Source: Mesorhizobium sp. M7A.F.Ca.US.006.01.1.1
GTDB taxonomy: Bacteria > Pseudomonadota > Alphaproteobacteria > Rhizobiales > Rhizobiaceae
DNA length: 64,000 nucleotides
Direction of reading: 5' to 3'
Assembly: GCF_003997935.1 (NCBI RefSeq)
Contig: NZ_RZQL01000003.1
Coordinates: 32,337-96,336 of the forward strand
Positions 45,661 through 56,684 of this stretch are shown in pieces (position 1 is the stretch's first letter; each line of letters opens with the position of its first letter). The notes beneath the pieces were generated by a model. That model did no database searches, was not told the DNA's origin, and worked only from the letters and a program-made list of their open reading frames with translations. The position numbers and the translations under genes were made by a program.

Positions 45661-45683
45661 CGACGGTTCATTTTGAACCGTCG
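45661..45683. promoter_or_regulatory. Hairpin before the HTH gene at 45702
   Basis: Perfect ten-base arms CGACGGTTCA and TGAACCGTCG with a three-base loop, followed by TTTTGACG. It could be an operator, or an attenuator for the plus-strand gene 18 bases downstream. Confidence 0.55.
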
Positions 45684-45701
45684 TTTTGACGCGAGAGAGT
45701 A

Positions 45702-46058
45702 ATGATCGGTCGTACTGTCCTGAGGGATGACTTTTTAACTCAGATTAGTGGGGGCCATGTACCGCCGTGGAGATCCGTACCCACAAGCACAATTGCCGGG
45801 ATGTTGGGCGTCAGCTTGCAGGTAATGGCGAACTGGAGGGTTCGTAACTCCGGACCGCCAACCACCGTGCGACGCAAGGGAGCAGGGCACAAGACGTTCT
45901 ACCGACTCGATGAGGCGGCCGTATGGGCATCGGACGGCATACTGGTGCCGTGGGAAATCAGCAGAGATTGGTTGAAAGTCCGGGGTCTGGCTGTGCACGG
46001 TGAAAGTAGTGAGGCTAGCACCGCCTGGTTGATAGCTTCCGCTGACAGTTTGCTCTGA
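45702..46058 (+). CDS. Excisionase-like helix-turn-helix protein
   Basis: A 118-residue protein with a helix-turn-helix of the MerR/HTH_17 type: TSTIAGMLGVSLQVMANWRV followed by RNSGPPTTVRRKGAGHKTFY, a wing and RLDEAAVWASDG. It is divergent from the Xis-like gene, 121 bases away, with two inverted repeats between them. Probably a regulator or excisionase of the island. GAGAGAG lies just before the ATG. Confidence 0.7.
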   Translation: MIGRTVLRDDFLTQISGGHVPPWRSVPTSTIAGMLGVSLQVMANWRVRNSGPPTTVRRKGAGHKTFYRLDEAAVWASDGILVPWEISRDWLKVRGLAVHGESSEASTAWLIASADSLL

Positions 46059-46306
46059 GCGCAGGCCGCGACCCAACGTCCAGCAAAGGCCTCAGGAGAA
46101 CCGACCGGCACCTTTGCATCGCAATGCCTTGGGGGTCGAGGTGAAATGATGCCTTTTCGAGTCACGAGCTAGAGTGCATATCGCGCCGTGGTCGCGGTAT
46201 GCGCCGTCGAGACTCGCAATGGGGCCTGTCACACGAAGCGCTTAAGACTGGCCGTTTACACCATACATATTGACAACTAGTTTGACGCACTGATTTGGGG
46301 GGAAAC

Positions 46307-47872
46307 GTGGCAGCGGACGCGGGCAATAATTCTGATCTAAATTTCACAGCTGAACTATTTCGTGCAGCTGACAAGTTGCGTGGCAACTTGGAGCCATCCG
46401 AGTACAAACACGTCGCGCTCGGCCTAATCTTCCTCAAGTACATTTCGGACGCCTTCGAGGGTCAGCACACGAAGCTCAAGGCAGACGAGTATGCCGACGC
46501 GGAAGACCCCGAGGAGTACCTTGCTGAGAACGTGTTCTGGGTTCCGAAGGAGGCACGTTGGTCGCATCTGCAGGCCAATGCCAAGCGCCCCGAAATCGGC
46601 AAACTGGTCGATGAGGCCATGGAGGCAATCGAGAATGCTCCGTCGAACGCCAGCCTGAAAGGTGTCTTGCCGAAGAACTACGCCCGCCCGACGCTGAACA
46701 AGACGATGCTCGGCGAGCTGATCGACCTTTTCTCCAACATCGGTATGCACGACAGCGCCGACACGGCGAAAGACCTGCTGGGTCGCGTATATGAGTATTT
46801 CCTGTCCGGCTTCGCCGGCTCAGAGGGCAAGCGAGGCGGCGAGTTCTTCACGCCCCGTTCAGTCGTCCGCACCCTAGTCGAAATGCTCGAACCCTATACG
46901 GGCCGCGTCTACGACCCGTGCTGCGGCTCGGGTGGCATGTTTGTACAGTCGGAGAAGTTTATCGAGGAGCACGGCGGGCGACGTGACGCTATCGCGATCT
47001 ATGGCCAGGAAATCAACCACACCACATGGCGGTTGGCGAAGATGAACCTCGCCGTCCAGGGCATCGACGCGGACATCCGCTGGAACAACGAAGGCAGTTT
47101 CCACCGAGACGAGTTCGCGGACCTAAAGGCCGACTTCGTCCTCGCCAACCCGCCTTTCAACATCTCGGATTGGGGCGGGGAGCGTCTGATAGATGATGTC
47201 CGTTGGAAACATGGCACACCCCCGAAGGGCAACGCCAATTTCGGCTGGCTCCAGCACATCCTCCATCACCTTGCGCCACGCGGGACGGCGGGTGTGGTGC
47301 TCGCCAATGGTTCAATGTCTTCACAGCAGTCGGGCGAAGGCGGCATCCGCAAGGCGATGGTCGAGGCAGATGTGATAGACTGCATGGTGGCGCTACCCGG
47401 GCAGTTGTTCTTCTCAACCCAAATCCCCGCCTGCCTCTGGATATTGGCGCGGAACAAGAGCGCCAACGGACATCGCGACCGGCGCGGGGAAATCCTGTTC
47501 ATTGATGGCCGCAAGCTCGGCTTTATGGTGGATCGTGTGCGGAAGGAGTTCAGCTCTGAGGACATCGGCAAGATCGCTGGAGTCTATCATTGCTGGCGGG
47601 CGAAGCCAGGAACTCGGGAAGCCAATGGCTGGGCCGAATATGCCGACGATGCCGGTTTCTGCAAATCCGCTACACTGGCCGAGGTCCGCGAGCAAGGGCA
47701 TGTGCTGACGCCGGGACGCTATGTTGGCGCAGCGGATATTGGGGATGACGGCGTCTCTTTTGCAGAGAAGTTCGAGGGGTTGCGAGAGCAGTTGCAGTTC
47801 CAATTCGCCGAAGGGCAGTCCCTAGAGGAGCAAATTCAAAGCGTGCTGGGTTTGGTGCGTGATGATGCGTAA
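46307..47872 (+). CDS. hsdM: Type I restriction-modification methylase subunit
   Basis: N6-adenine methyltransferase subunit of a type I system. The 521-residue protein has the HsdM_N helical region ([20 protein letters not shown]), SAM loop [17 protein letters not shown] about residue 202, and the catalytic [11 protein letters not shown] about residue 280. The start is GTG at 46307, preceded by GGGGGGAA. It overlaps hsdS by 11 bases. First gene of a five-gene operon running to 54978. Confidence 0.96.
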   Translation: MAADAGNNSDLNFTAELFRAADKLRGNLEPSEYKHVALGLIFLKYISDAFEGQHTKLKADEYADAEDPEEYLAENVFWVPKEARWSHLQANAKRPEIGKLVDEAMEAIENAPSNASLKGVLPKNYARPTLNKTMLGELIDLFSNIGMHDSADTAKDLLGRVYEYFLSGFAGSEGKRGGEFFTPRSVVRTLVEMLEPYTGRVYDPCCGSGGMFVQSEKFIEEHGGRRDAIAIYGQEINHTTWRLAKMNLAVQGIDADIRWNNEGSFHRDEFADLKADFVLANPPFNISDWGGERLIDDVRWKHGTPPKGNANFGWLQHILHHLAPRGTAGVVLANGSMSSQQSGEGGIRKAMVEADVIDCMVALPGQLFFSTQIPACLWILARNKSANGHRDRRGEILFIDGRKLGFMVDRVRKEFSSEDIGKIAGVYHCWRAKPGTREANGWAEYADDAGFCKSATLAEVREQGHVLTPGRYVGAADIGDDGVSFAEKFEGLREQLQFQFAEGQSLEEQIQSVLGLVRDDA

Positions 47873-49205
47873 GTGGCCACGGGTAGCGGTAAAGGACGTG
47901 TGCTCACTTATCGTCGATTGTGTGAATAGAACCGCACCTATCGTCGAACATGACACGCCGTACCGGATGATCCGAACCACCAACGTGAAGGAAGGCCGCA
48001 TAGACCTTTCTTCATGTCGCCGCGTTGACGAGAGAACATATGAACGCTGGACACGTAGAGCGAAACTTCTTGACGGAGACGTGATCCTAACGCGGGAAGC
48101 CCCGATTGGTGAGGTCGGATATGTATCCGGTCTCGGGCCAGTTTTCTTGGGCCAGCGTCTGATGCAGTACCGTCCCGACCCCAAGAAGGTCGTTCCGCGG
48201 TATCTATACTACGCATTTCGCTCGACGGACCTACAACATCAGTTCGGAAGTCATGAAGGCTCCGGTTCCGTGGTCAGTCACATTCGAGTGGCTGATTGCC
48301 ACGAGTTCAAGGTCTCATTGCCACCGATCCGTCAGCAGGAGTTGGTTGTCGACCTACTCGGCAGTATCGATGACAAGATCGAGTTGAACCGGCGCATGAA
48401 CGACACGCTGGAGGCGATGGCGCAGGCGATCTTCCGCGACTGGTTTGTCGACTTCGGCCCGACCCGCCGTAAGATCGAGGGTGCTTCCGATCCGGCCGAG
48501 ATCATGGGGCGCCTTGTAACCGATCCCAAGCGACTGCGGCAGCGGGCCGATCTCTTCCCGGCGGCACTAGGCGATGACGGGTTGCCTGCAACTTGGAATA
48601 GAAGAAGCCTGCTTACTGAAGCCCAACTGGTTTCGGGTGGTACTCCGAAAACTACTGAGAGCGGGTACTGGGGCGGGGCAATCAAGTGGGCTAGTGCAAA
48701 GGATGTGAGCCAATGCGCCTCTAGTTTTCTTCTCGATACTGAGCGTACCATCACGGATTTGGGGCTTAGAAAAAGCGCCGCCAAGATCGTTCCTCGGTTC
48801 GCCACGGTGCTAGTTGCGCGTGGTGCGACCACTGGGCGCTACTGCATGTTTGGCGATAGTTTTGCGATGAACCAAACCTGCTATGGACTTGTCAGTCGAC
48901 GATCGGCTCCGTTTTTTCTCAATCAGGCTTTTGGCGCACTGGTCGAAAGCCTAGTTCAGGCGGCGCATGGTTCTGTATTCGACACCGTCACGACCAAAAC
49001 GCTGGAAATGGCCACGGTGGTCGATCCGGGAGAGGCTCCAAGGGTGGCGTACGAAGCGCTTGCAGGTCCTCTGATTATGAAAGTGCTTGAGAACCTGCGG
49101 GAAAGCAAAACGCTCGTGGCTACACGAGACCTCCTTCTTCCTAAACTCATGTCCGGCGAGATCACCATTCGAGACGCTGAGCAGCGACTGGAGGCTGCAC
49201 AGTGA
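47862..49205 (+). CDS. hsdS: Type I restriction-modification specificity subunit
   Basis: A 447-residue specificity subunit with two target-recognition domains (about 1-150 and 225-385). They are separated by the conserved helical region [20 protein letters not shown], then [20 protein letters not shown] and DWFVDFGP. The C-terminal conserved helix ends [20 protein letters not shown]. The recognised sequence cannot be predicted here. The stop overlaps the next ATG/GTG by four bases. Confidence 0.95.
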   Translation: MMRKWPRVAVKDVCSLIVDCVNRTAPIVEHDTPYRMIRTTNVKEGRIDLSSCRRVDERTYERWTRRAKLLDGDVILTREAPIGEVGYVSGLGPVFLGQRLMQYRPDPKKVVPRYLYYAFRSTDLQHQFGSHEGSGSVVSHIRVADCHEFKVSLPPIRQQELVVDLLGSIDDKIELNRRMNDTLEAMAQAIFRDWFVDFGPTRRKIEGASDPAEIMGRLVTDPKRLRQRADLFPAALGDDGLPATWNRRSLLTEAQLVSGGTPKTTESGYWGGAIKWASAKDVSQCASSFLLDTERTITDLGLRKSAAKIVPRFATVLVARGATTGRYCMFGDSFAMNQTCYGLVSRRSAPFFLNQAFGALVESLVQAAHGSVFDTVTTKTLEMATVVDPGEAPRVAYEALAGPLIMKVLENLRESKTLVATRDLLLPKLMSGEITIRDAEQRLEAAQ

Positions 49206-49600
49206 CCGTGCAGGGCGAGCAGATAAAGAAGCACGCTGTCGAGCGGCTAGACCACGAAGCTGCCATTCATGTCTCCGGACACCAGAGTGTGCATGCACGA
49301 CGGTATGTTATGCCGAAGATGGGCACTCCCGGGGTCGAGATAGTGATCGTCGTAAAAGGCAATGACTTACAGCTCTGGTGCGAGGCCGACGCTCTGGATC
49401 GAACCGGCGCATTGGGACTTGGTGGTGAGTTTCGGCACGGCAGTGAAACCTATGCCGTGCCCAGCCCTACCGGAGCCATGCGCTATGGCCGCCATACCGG
49501 GTTGAAGACTATGGCCCATCTCCATCGCGGCGACGCGTGGCGCTTTGTTCCCAGGGCCCTAAGCGAACTTGACCGCATTCTCGATGCCATCAAAGCCTAG
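49202..49600 (+). CDS. Unknown small protein inside the restriction operon
   Basis: A 132-residue protein ([20 protein letters not shown]). It contains ARRYVMPKMGTPGVEIVIVV and LKTMAHLHRGDAWRFVP, suggesting an alpha/beta fold. I do not recognise it. Its start overlaps the hsdS stop, and the DUF262 gene begins 36 bases later, so it is part of the operon. Confidence 0.75.
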   Translation: MTVQGEQIKKHAVERLDHEAAIHVSGHQSVHARRYVMPKMGTPGVEIVIVVKGNDLQLWCEADALDRTGALGLGGEFRHGSETYAVPSPTGAMRYGRHTGLKTMAHLHRGDAWRFVPRALSELDRILDAIKA

Positions 49601-49636
49601 TCGGGCTTTCCAATTACTCCTTGAGACATCCCCGCC

Positions 49637-51769
49637 ATGTTGATCCGCAGCATTCTCGAAAAGATCGACGAAAAGCAGCTCTTTATCCCGGCTTTCCAGC
49701 GTGAATACGTTTGGAAGAAGAGGGATGCCAAGCTCCTTATAGACTCCATGATCAAGGGCTATCCTACCGGAACGATCCTGACGTGGGACACAAATCACCC
49801 GCCGGAACTTAAGGGCGATCACGTCTATGACCCCAAGCAGGGGACAATTAAGATCCTTCTTGATGGCCAGCAACGCGTTACCACGCTCTACATGCTAATC
49901 CGGGGCGAGCTTCCGCCTTACTACACGCTCGACGATATTACGGACGATACGCGCGGCCTCCACATCAACGTAGAGACCCTTGAAATCGAGTATCATCAAA
50001 GGCGGATGGATGCGGATCCGCGATGGCTGAATGTGACCGACATCTTCAAGAAAAATACTCGCGCGAAGGACGTCGTGCGCGCACTCGAGAAAGGGGGCCG
50101 CGATCTCTCTAAGGAGGAAGATGACCGGATCGATGATAACTTCGCCGCCGTGCAGGGTATCCTCGAACGTAACTTTCCCGAGCAGAACATTCCCGCGAAA
50201 GCCTCGCTGCGTGAGGCGATCGACATCTTCTACATCGTCAATGCTGGCGGCGTGTCTCTGACCGATGCAGAACTGGCATTAGCGCAAATCTCTGGTTACT
50301 GGCCGCAGGCACGTGAGGCTTTCAAGGAGAAGCTGGAGGCGCTGAAAAAGAACGGCTTCGTGTTCAAGCTGGATTTCGTCGTCTACGCCCTGCTCGGCAT
50401 TTTGCACCAGGGCGGCTCAGAGATGAGGAGGCTACACTCGAAAGACAACAACGACACGATCCGCGCGGCTTGGAAAGCACTTGATGGCAAGGTGCTGGAC
50501 TATGTGGCGAACCTGCTGCGCGACCACGCCTTCGTCGATCATACGGACGAAATCAACTCGATCTATGCGGTGATCCCGATAGTGGTCTATTGCCATCGGA
50601 TGAACTGCAAACTCACTAACACCGATATCCAGAAGGTTGTGAAGTGGTTCTTCTATTCGCAGGTTCGTCGTCGGTACGTGAGCCAGCTCCCGCAAAAGCT
50701 CGACCATGATCTGAAGATCGTCGCTACCTCCGACGTGCCGTTTGAACGACTGCTTGAAGTGATCCGCGAGGAACGGGGCGGGGCGATTTCAATTGCTGCC
50801 GATGAGTTCGTGGGGAGCGCCATTCAGCATCCGCTGTTCGGACTCGTGCGCTGGCACCTAAAGAGCAAAGGGGCGAAATGCCTCACCACTGGTGTTTCCA
50901 TACATCGTCCTATGGGTGAGAAGTACAAGCTGGAGTACGACCACATCTTCGCCTTCGCCAACCTCAAGGCCGAGGGTTATGGCACGGAGAACCGACTAAA
51001 ATACCAGTTGGCGCAGGAGCTGACGAACAGGGCCTTGCTTACTCAGATCGCCAATCGGGCGAAAGGCAAGACGGAGACCGAAGGGTACCTAACCTCAGTG
51101 ATGAAGAGCCAGCCAAAGGCACTTTCTCTGCAATTGATCCCCGAGGACCAAGAACTCTGGCAAATCGAGAACTACGAACTCTTCCTCAAGACGCGTCGCA
51201 AGATGTTGGCTGACAGCCTCAATGCGTGGCTTGAGGGCTTGGCCGAGACAAATGCCGTTTCCGAAAGCACTAGCTTGGAGGATTTGATCGCCGAAGGTGA
51301 GAACGAAGACGTCGAGTTCAAGGAAACGCTTCGCTGGGACATCCGCCAAGGGAATGTGAACAAGGATCTTGAAGGCGTCATCATGAAGACCATCGCCGCT
51401 TTCGCCAATTTGCAAGGTGGGACGTTGGTGATTGGCGTGGCTGACGATGGCACTATTTCCGGCCTCGACAACGACTACAAGAGCCTGAATGGCGGCGACC
51501 GCGACAAGTTCGAACTTCACTTAAAATCTCTCGTCATCAATGCCTTTGGGGAGGCTTTTGCTGCGACCAGACTCAAGGCTTCCTTTCCGGAAATCGATGA
51601 GAAGGAAATCTGTCGGCTCGATGTCGCGCCGGCCAACAAGCCAATTTACCTAAAGGTCATTGACAAGGGCGGAGTGCCGACGGAGCGTTTCTATGTCAGA
51701 AACGGCAATTCCTCTCGGGAGATGACCGGTGAGCAAGCGCTTCTTTATATCAAGGAGCGTTTTGTCTGA
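49637..51769 (+). CDS. DUF262/DUF1524-like protein fused to an AlbA_2 (Schlafen-type) domain
   Basis: A 710-residue fusion. Residues about 10-240 match DUF262 ([37 protein letters not shown]). A HNH-like/DUF1524 segment follows at about 430-480 ([20 protein letters not shown]). The last 155 residues are AlbA_2: [17 protein letters not shown], then [23 protein letters not shown]262-DUF1524 forms the GmrSD type IV restriction family, which cuts modified DNA; AlbA_2 binds nucleotides or nucleic acid. It lies between hsdS and hsdR, with a TGATG junction to hsdR. Confidence 0.85.
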   Translation: MLIRSILEKIDEKQLFIPAFQREYVWKKRDAKLLIDSMIKGYPTGTILTWDTNHPPELKGDHVYDPKQGTIKILLDGQQRVTTLYMLIRGELPPYYTLDDITDDTRGLHINVETLEIEYHQRRMDADPRWLNVTDIFKKNTRAKDVVRALEKGGRDLSKEEDDRIDDNFAAVQGILERNFPEQNIPAKASLREAIDIFYIVNAGGVSLTDAELALAQISGYWPQAREAFKEKLEALKKNGFVFKLDFVVYALLGILHQGGSEMRRLHSKDNNDTIRAAWKALDGKVLDYVANLLRDHAFVDHTDEINSIYAVIPIVVYCHRMNCKLTNTDIQKVVKWFFYSQVRRRYVSQLPQKLDHDLKIVATSDVPFERLLEVIREERGGAISIAADEFVGSAIQHPLFGLVRWHLKSKGAKCLTTGVSIHRPMGEKYKLEYDHIFAFANLKAEGYGTENRLKYQLAQELTNRALLTQIANRAKGKTETEGYLTSVMKSQPKALSLQLIPEDQELWQIENYELFLKTRRKMLADSLNAWLEGLAETNAVSESTSLEDLIAEGENEDVEFKETLRWDIRQGNVNKDLEGVIMKTIAAFANLQGGTLVIGVADDGTISGLDNDYKSLNGGDRDKFELHLKSLVINAFGEAFAATRLKASFPEIDEKEICRLDVAPANKPIYLKVIDKGGVPTERFYVRNGNSSREMTGEQALLYIKERFV

Positions 51770-54700
51770 TGCCTCAGGGCGACGGGATCGACATCGTCTA
51801 CCAGCAGGTCGAGACCGAGTCCTCCCGATCTGGCTTTCGCGAGGAGGTCGTCGAGGATGCGGCCATTAGCATTTTCGAAGGCCTTGGCTACACCTACGCC
51901 CCTTCGAGCCAGGTTGCGCCAGACGGTACCGCGCCGGCGCGTGACGCCTATTCCGATACTATCCTGACTTCCCATCTCAAGGCAGCGGTGGACCGTCTGA
52001 ACCCGAGCATCCCAGCCGAGGCCCGCGCATCCGCGATAAAGCAGTTGTTCGTCACAGAGACCCCATCGCTGGTCGAGGAGAACCGGCGTATCCACCGGCT
52101 TCTTACCGAAGGTGTCGATGTCGAGTTTTTAGCGGCCTATGGGGAGATAAAAGGCGACAAGGTCTGGCTGATCGACTTCGATAGCGCCGACAACAACGAC
52201 TGGCTGGTGACTAACCAATTCACCGTGGTTGAAGGCCGCCACAAGCGCCGCCCCGACATCGTGATGTTTGTCAACGGCCTGCCCCTCGCCATCATCGAAT
52301 TAAAGAACGCTGGTGACGAAACCGCCGACATTGCCGCTGCCTTCAATCAGCTCCAGACTTACAAGGCGCAGGTGCCGTCGCTGTTTCGGACGAACGCGGT
52401 CTTGATCGCTTCGGATGGTGTCCTGGCTAGGATAGGGTCGCTTACCGCTGACGAAGAACGGTTCATGCCGTGGCGGACGGTGACGGGAGCTGATGGCGAT
52501 TTCACGCCCCACGGCCCCCGCGAGATGGCGACGCTGTTGCGCGGCGTGTTCGACCGCAAACGGTTCCTCGCCTTGCTGCATGACTTCATTGTGTTCGGCG
52601 ACAAAGGCGAAGGTCCGTTCAAGATCATCGCCGGATACCATCAGTTCCATGGCGCAACAAAGGCGCTCACCAGCGCAATCGAGGCGGCGAAGCCTGACGG
52701 TGACCGCAAGATCGGCATCATCTGGCATACGCAGGGTTCGGGCAAAAGCCTGTTAATGGCGTTCTTCGGCGGGCTGATCGTGAGGTCGAAGACACTGGAG
52801 AACCCGACGCTGGTTGTGTTGACCGACCGCAACGACCTTGACGACCAGCTGTTCGGGACGTTCAGCCTGTGCCGCGATCTAATCCGCCAGACGCCCGAGC
52901 AGGCAGACAGCCGCGACGAGCTTCGTCGGCTGCTCAACCGCGCCTCCGGCGGGGTGATCTTCACAACGGTTCAGAAGTTCTCGCCCGAGGCCGGGGAGGA
53001 GAGCTTTCCTGTGCTGACCGCCCGTCGCAATGTCATCGTCATAGCTGACGAGGCACACCGAAGCCAGTATGGCTTTGATGCAAAGCTGGACAAGACCTCG
53101 GGCAAACGCCGCTATGGCTACGCGCACTACATCCGCCAGGGACTGCCCAACGCCTCCTTCATCGGCTTCACGGGAACTCCCATCGAAGCCGACGACGTGA
53201 ACACGCCAGCGATTTTCGGAGAGTACATCGACATCTACGACATCAGCCGTGCTGTGGAAGATGGTGCGACCGTTCCGATCTTCTACGAGAGCCGATTGGC
53301 TCGTATTGAGTTGAACGAAGACGAGAAGCCCCGGATCGACGCCGAGATCGAGGCGATCCTAGAAGACGATACGCTCACCGAACAGGAGAAGCAGAAGGCG
53401 AAGTGGGCGACGGTCGAGCGGCTGGTGGGATCGGACACACGTCTTTCGGAGATCGCCGCCGATCTTGTCGAACACCTTGAGGCTCGTATCTCGGGCATGA
53501 ATGGCAAGGCAATGGCAGTCTGCATGAGCCGCCGTATCTGCGTGGACCTCTACAACCACATCGTGGCGCTACGGCCAGCGTGGCACTCAGACGATGACAG
53601 CAAGGGCGCGGTCAAGATTGTGATGACGGGGTCAGCATCCGATCCGTTGGACTGGCAACCCCATATCGGCAGCAAGAAGCGGCGGGACGCCCTTGCCAAG
53701 CGGGCGCGTGACGCCGACGACGAACTCAAGCTCGTGGTCGTGCGGGATATGTGGCTGACCGGCTTCGACGCGCCCTGCATGCACACGATGTACATCGACA
53801 AACCGATGCGCGGGCACGGATTGATGCAGGCAATCGCTCGCGTGAACCGGGTGTTCAAGGATAAGCCAGGGGGCTTGATCGTTGACTACATCGGGATCGC
53901 ACAAAACCTCAAAAACGCATTGGGCGAATACACAACTTCCGATCAGGAAAAGACAGGCATTGATGAGGAGGCGGCTGTTGCCGTCCTTATGGAGAAGTAT
54001 GAGGTCGTGCGAGGGATGTTCCACGGACATGACTACCGTCTCGGTGTCCTCGGCCAGCCTATGCAACGCCTGGTGGCGCTGGCTGACGCCATCGATTGGA
54101 TCCTCGCGTGGCAAGAGCGCGAGGCTGCGAAGGTTTCGGGCGCCGACGACAAGAAAAAGGCGCACCGACGCTATCAGGATGTGGTTCTGGAGCTGAGCAA
54201 AGCGTACGCGCTGGCGTCCGCTAGTGACGAGGCCCGAGCGATACGGGACGAGGTCGGCTTCTTTCAGGCAGTTCGTGCCGCGCTCGCCAAGACGACGGCG
54301 AGGGGCAAGATGTCGGATCGGGCCAAGACCTTTGCGGTTGAACAGCTACTCAATCAGGCCGTCGCAAGCGCAGAAATTGTGGACATCCTGAAGGCGGCGG
54401 GTATCCAGACTCCAGACTTGTCGATCCTATCCGAGGAATTCCTTGCCGAAATCCAACAGATGGAGAGGAAGAACCTCGCTCTGGAGGCTTTAAAGAAGCT
54501 GCTGAATGGCGAGATAAGCAGCCGGTCGAGATCTAACGTCGTTGAGACCAAGTCGTTCTCGCGACGTCTTGAGGAAGCCGTGGCTCGGTATCATGCCAAC
54601 GCGATATCGACCGTTGAGATGATCCAAGAACTGATCGCACTGGCAAGGGACATCAAGGCGTCAGCGGTTAGAGGTGAGGAGCATGGGCTGTCTCCTGAGG

Positions 54701-54978
54701 AGTTGGCCTTCTATGACGCCCTTGCCGAGAACGAGAGTGCCGTCGAGGCCATGGGTAGTGAGAAGCTAAGGGTGATCGCTCACGAACTTGTCGAGCAGAT
54801 GCGAGGCTCTGCGACGGTCGACTGGCACCACAAGGCAACCGCCCGCGCCCGAATGCGCATTCTCGTCAAGCGCATCCTCAAGAAGTACGGCTACCCTCCG
54901 GATCTGGAGCAGGAAGCCGTACAGACCGTCTTGGCACAGGCGGAGGTAATGTTGAGGGAGGTTTCGGCAGCACATTGA
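51769..54978 (+). CDS. hsdR: Type I restriction endonuclease subunit
   Basis: A 1069-residue motor-nuclease subunit. The N-terminal PD-(D/E)xK site is [20 protein letters not shown] (about 162-181). The helicase part has Walker A HTQGSGKS about residue 320 and DEAH in [12 protein letters not shown] about 425. Motif VI-like blocks follow ([32 protein letters not shown]), then a DUF3387-like C-terminus. It needs HsdM and HsdS to cut unmodified DNA. The ATG at 51769 overlaps the previous stop (TGATG). Length is usual for HsdR. Confidence 0.96.
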   Translation: MPQGDGIDIVYQQVETESSRSGFREEVVEDAAISIFEGLGYTYAPSSQVAPDGTAPARDAYSDTILTSHLKAAVDRLNPSIPAEARASAIKQLFVTETPSLVEENRRIHRLLTEGVDVEFLAAYGEIKGDKVWLIDFDSADNNDWLVTNQFTVVEGRHKRRPDIVMFVNGLPLAIIELKNAGDETADIAAAFNQLQTYKAQVPSLFRTNAVLIASDGVLARIGSLTADEERFMPWRTVTGADGDFTPHGPREMATLLRGVFDRKRFLALLHDFIVFGDKGEGPFKIIAGYHQFHGATKALTSAIEAAKPDGDRKIGIIWHTQGSGKSLLMAFFGGLIVRSKTLENPTLVVLTDRNDLDDQLFGTFSLCRDLIRQTPEQADSRDELRRLLNRASGGVIFTTVQKFSPEAGEESFPVLTARRNVIVIADEAHRSQYGFDAKLDKTSGKRRYGYAHYIRQGLPNASFIGFTGTPIEADDVNTPAIFGEYIDIYDISRAVEDGATVPIFYESRLARIELNEDEKPRIDAEIEAILEDDTLTEQEKQKAKWATVERLVGSDTRLSEIAADLVEHLEARISGMNGKAMAVCMSRRICVDLYNHIVALRPAWHSDDDSKGAVKIVMTGSASDPLDWQPHIGSKKRRDALAKRARDADDELKLVVVRDMWLTGFDAPCMHTMYIDKPMRGHGLMQAIARVNRVFKDKPGGLIVDYIGIAQNLKNALGEYTTSDQEKTGIDEEAAVAVLMEKYEVVRGMFHGHDYRLGVLGQPMQRLVALADAIDWILAWQEREAAKVSGADDKKKAHRRYQDVVLELSKAYALASASDEARAIRDEVGFFQAVRAALAKTTARGKMSDRAKTFAVEQLLNQAVASAEIVDILKAAGIQTPDLSILSEEFLAEIQQMERKNLALEALKKLLNGEISSRSRSNVVETKSFSRRLEEAVARYHANAISTVEMIQELIALARDIKASAVRGEEHGLSPEELAFYDALAENESAVEAMGSEKLRVIAHELVEQMRGSATVDWHHKATARARMRILVKRILKKYGYPPDLEQEAVQTVLAQAEVMLREVSAAH

Positions 54979-55195
54979 CGCAACAGAGACTGCTCATGGC
55001 TGACGGTAGCACCTGCGGAAGATCGCGAGGGCACTATCATAGTGGGTCAAAATTCAAATTTTTTTTCGCTGGAGATTTAGGCCCACTCCAGCGCTGCCCC
55101 TCACCCGGCCAGAAAAAGCCTGTGCTCCTTCCGCGCGGGATAATCCATTTGACCGCAAAACGTGCGCAATTCAAAATTTAGACTGCCGCTGGTTG

Positions 55196-55228
55196 TTTGC
55201 CAAAAGCGATCTGAGCACTTTTGGCAAA
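55196..55228. promoter_or_regulatory. Long hairpin after hsdR
   Basis: Perfect 11-base arms TTTGCCAAAAG and CTTTTGGCAAA around an 11-base loop. It lies in the 401-base gap between hsdR and the minus-strand gene ending at 55380. It may act as a bidirectional terminator or protein site. A shorter inverted repeat CACTAT-C-ATAGTG is at 55032-55044, and an eight-T run follows at 55059-55066. Confidence 0.55.
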
Positions 55229-55308
55229 TGTTCACTGCCTTGCCATGTAGGTAACAACATGGGTAGGTATACCGACCGGCCAGAAGTTTCTCGGCTGGAA
55301 TTCAATCA

Positions 55309-55380
55309 ACTAGAACCGCATCAGCCGCGAGCCACTGCCGCGGCTTAGCCGCTTACGGCTCATAGAGCCTTGGTTCTAGT
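55309..55380. other. Three-way-junction-like structured element
   Basis: Perfect nine-base outer arms ACTAGAACC (55309-55317) and GGTTCTAGT (55372-55380) enclose two hairpins: GCCGCG / CGCGGC (55324-55344) and AGCCG / CGGCT (55347-55360). A third pair GGCTC / GAGCC (55357-55369) competes with the second. On the minus strand it begins at the last base of the preceding stop codon. There is no U-tract, so it is not a simple terminator; a structured RNA tail or DNA cruciform is possible. Confidence 0.55.
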
Positions 55381-56000
55381 CAGTCCCACGGCTCGGCGCG
55401 AAGTTCCTGAAGACGGGCTGGTGAAACACTTGGAACAAAATCAACTGACGTCCGGCGCTCTCCTGCGTAAGTAACGGCCATCCTAACCGCACCGACAAGA
55501 TCCACGCCTCTCGCGAGCCTTTCAATCAGTTCGTCTAACCGCGCAGCGAACCCGAGGAGCAGGGCGGTGGCCGCTGGGCATTGATGGGTGGAGACGTTGG
55601 TGACGAGGCTATCGAAGTCTTTGATCCATATTATCTCGCCTTCGCTGCGATGAGCGCCGTGAGCGCCGGTCGTAGCCCTGTTAAAATAGTCCCAAGTGAA
55701 ATCGTTCCGAAAGAGAATTCTGCGAGGCCCGCCCATACAGCGGATTTCAACATTCCCACCCTGATTGCGAAAAGCATCGATGAAGACCCGAGGCTTTCGT
55801 TTTCCATCCAAAAAAACGTCGCTCCAGCTGGTTGGATCGAGGAGTAGATCCACATGGGCTTGGTGAACGCCGTAGTCGAAATCATCCTCAAGCATCCATC
55901 GTGGTATGCGCCTCTGGAGGATCGGTGAGTTTTGGAACTGCTTCCTAGCCCGGGCGAGATAGTCAGCACTCGATATTGGGGGTTCAGATATCGGTGACAT
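55380..56000 (-). CDS. Unknown protein
   Basis: A 206-residue protein (MSPISEPPISSADYLARARK). It holds WMLEDDFDYGVHQAHVDLLL, then IWIKDFDSLVTNVSTHQCPA. No family recognised. The ATG at 56000 has GGAAG ten bases upstream; longer starts exist at 56009 and 56075. The stop codon abuts the structured element at 55309-55380, which would be its 3' tail. Confidence 0.6.
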   Translation of the reverse strand: MSPISEPPISSADYLARARKQFQNSPILQRRIPRWMLEDDFDYGVHQAHVDLLLDPTSWSDVFLDGKRKPRVFIDAFRNQGGNVEIRCMGGPRRILFRNDFTWDYFNRATTGAHGAHRSEGEIIWIKDFDSLVTNVSTHQCPAATALLLGFAARLDELIERLARGVDLVGAVRMAVTYAGERRTSVDFVPSVSPARLQELRAEPWD

Positions 56001-56086
56001 GGTGTGCATGCTTCCGTGTGAATGAGTTAGGGGCCTGTGTACGCAGCCGCATATTAACAGCGCATCGGGTTTCAAGCGGGCTGGCG

Positions 56087-56311
56087 CTATCTCCTAGGGA
56101 GAGCATTCCGTTCGAAGCGCCTGACGATGTGATGGTACGAGTCCGGAGCTGTGTAGCCGGCATCCGTCACCAATTTGGCAGCGCGTTTCATCGCGTCAAC
56201 CGTAGGTTCGATTGCTTGGAAGGCGTCGTCCTCATAGTGAAGATCTAGCTCCGAGGCGAGTTCGCGCAAAAGTTCGTTCAGCGCGTTCGCTGTCGTGGGG
56301 TCGACGTTCAT
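56087..56311 (-). CDS. Small hypothetical protein
   Basis: A 74-residue acidic, helical protein (MNVDPTTANALNELLREL). The ATG at 56311 follows AAAGGAATT. No family recognised. Same strand as the gene below, with an 86-base gap, and divergent from DUF6471. Confidence 0.55.
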   Translation of the reverse strand: MNVDPTTANALNELLRELASELDLHYEDDAFQAIEPTVDAMKRAAKLVTDAGYTAPDSYHHIVRRFERNALPRR

Positions 56312-56462
56312 TTTGGAATTCCTTTGAGGGGCAACCGGCTTTGCCAAAGCTGCCAATAAGTGATTTGTGGGTATCTGTTGATTGTATTAGTACCGTTTAC
56401 GATACATAAGGCGCACATATCGTGCATTCAATGAGTCTATGAGCTTATATTTTGGGGTTGCC

Positions 56463-56684
56463 ATGGCGACGACCGACTGGGAAAAGCTGATCAGCAATCT
56501 GTTGAAGGCAGAGCTAAAGATGAAAGGCGTGACCTACGCCGAGCTTGCGGACAAATTGGCCGCGATTGGGGTCGAGGAGAAGGAGGCCAATATCCGCAAC
56601 AAATTGGCGAGGGGACGTTTTAGCGCAGTCTTTCTCGCGCAATGCCTGAAGGCCGTTGGCTCAGAACGCTTGCGGCTCGACTAG
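56463..56684 (+). CDS. DUF6471 small regulator-like protein
   Basis: A 73-residue protein (MATTDWEKLISNLLKAELKM). It contains KGVTYAELADKLAAIGVEEK and NIRNKLARGRFSAVFLAQCL, which fits the DUF6471 family of HTH-like small proteins. Probably a DNA-binding regulator. The ATG at 56463 is preferred, as the family starts there; 56439 is upstream. Confidence 0.75.
   Translation: MATTDWEKLISNLLKAELKMKGVTYAELADKLAAIGVEEKEANIRNKLARGRFSAVFLAQCLKAVGSERLRLD

Noticed and set aside
54975..55181. 68-codon frame after hsdR
   Set aside because: No ribosome site, low-complexity residues, and it spans a T-run and an inverted repeat.
55309..55380. tRNA or retron RNA
   Set aside because: No anticodon arm or T-arm consensus, and no reverse transcriptase gene in the window.
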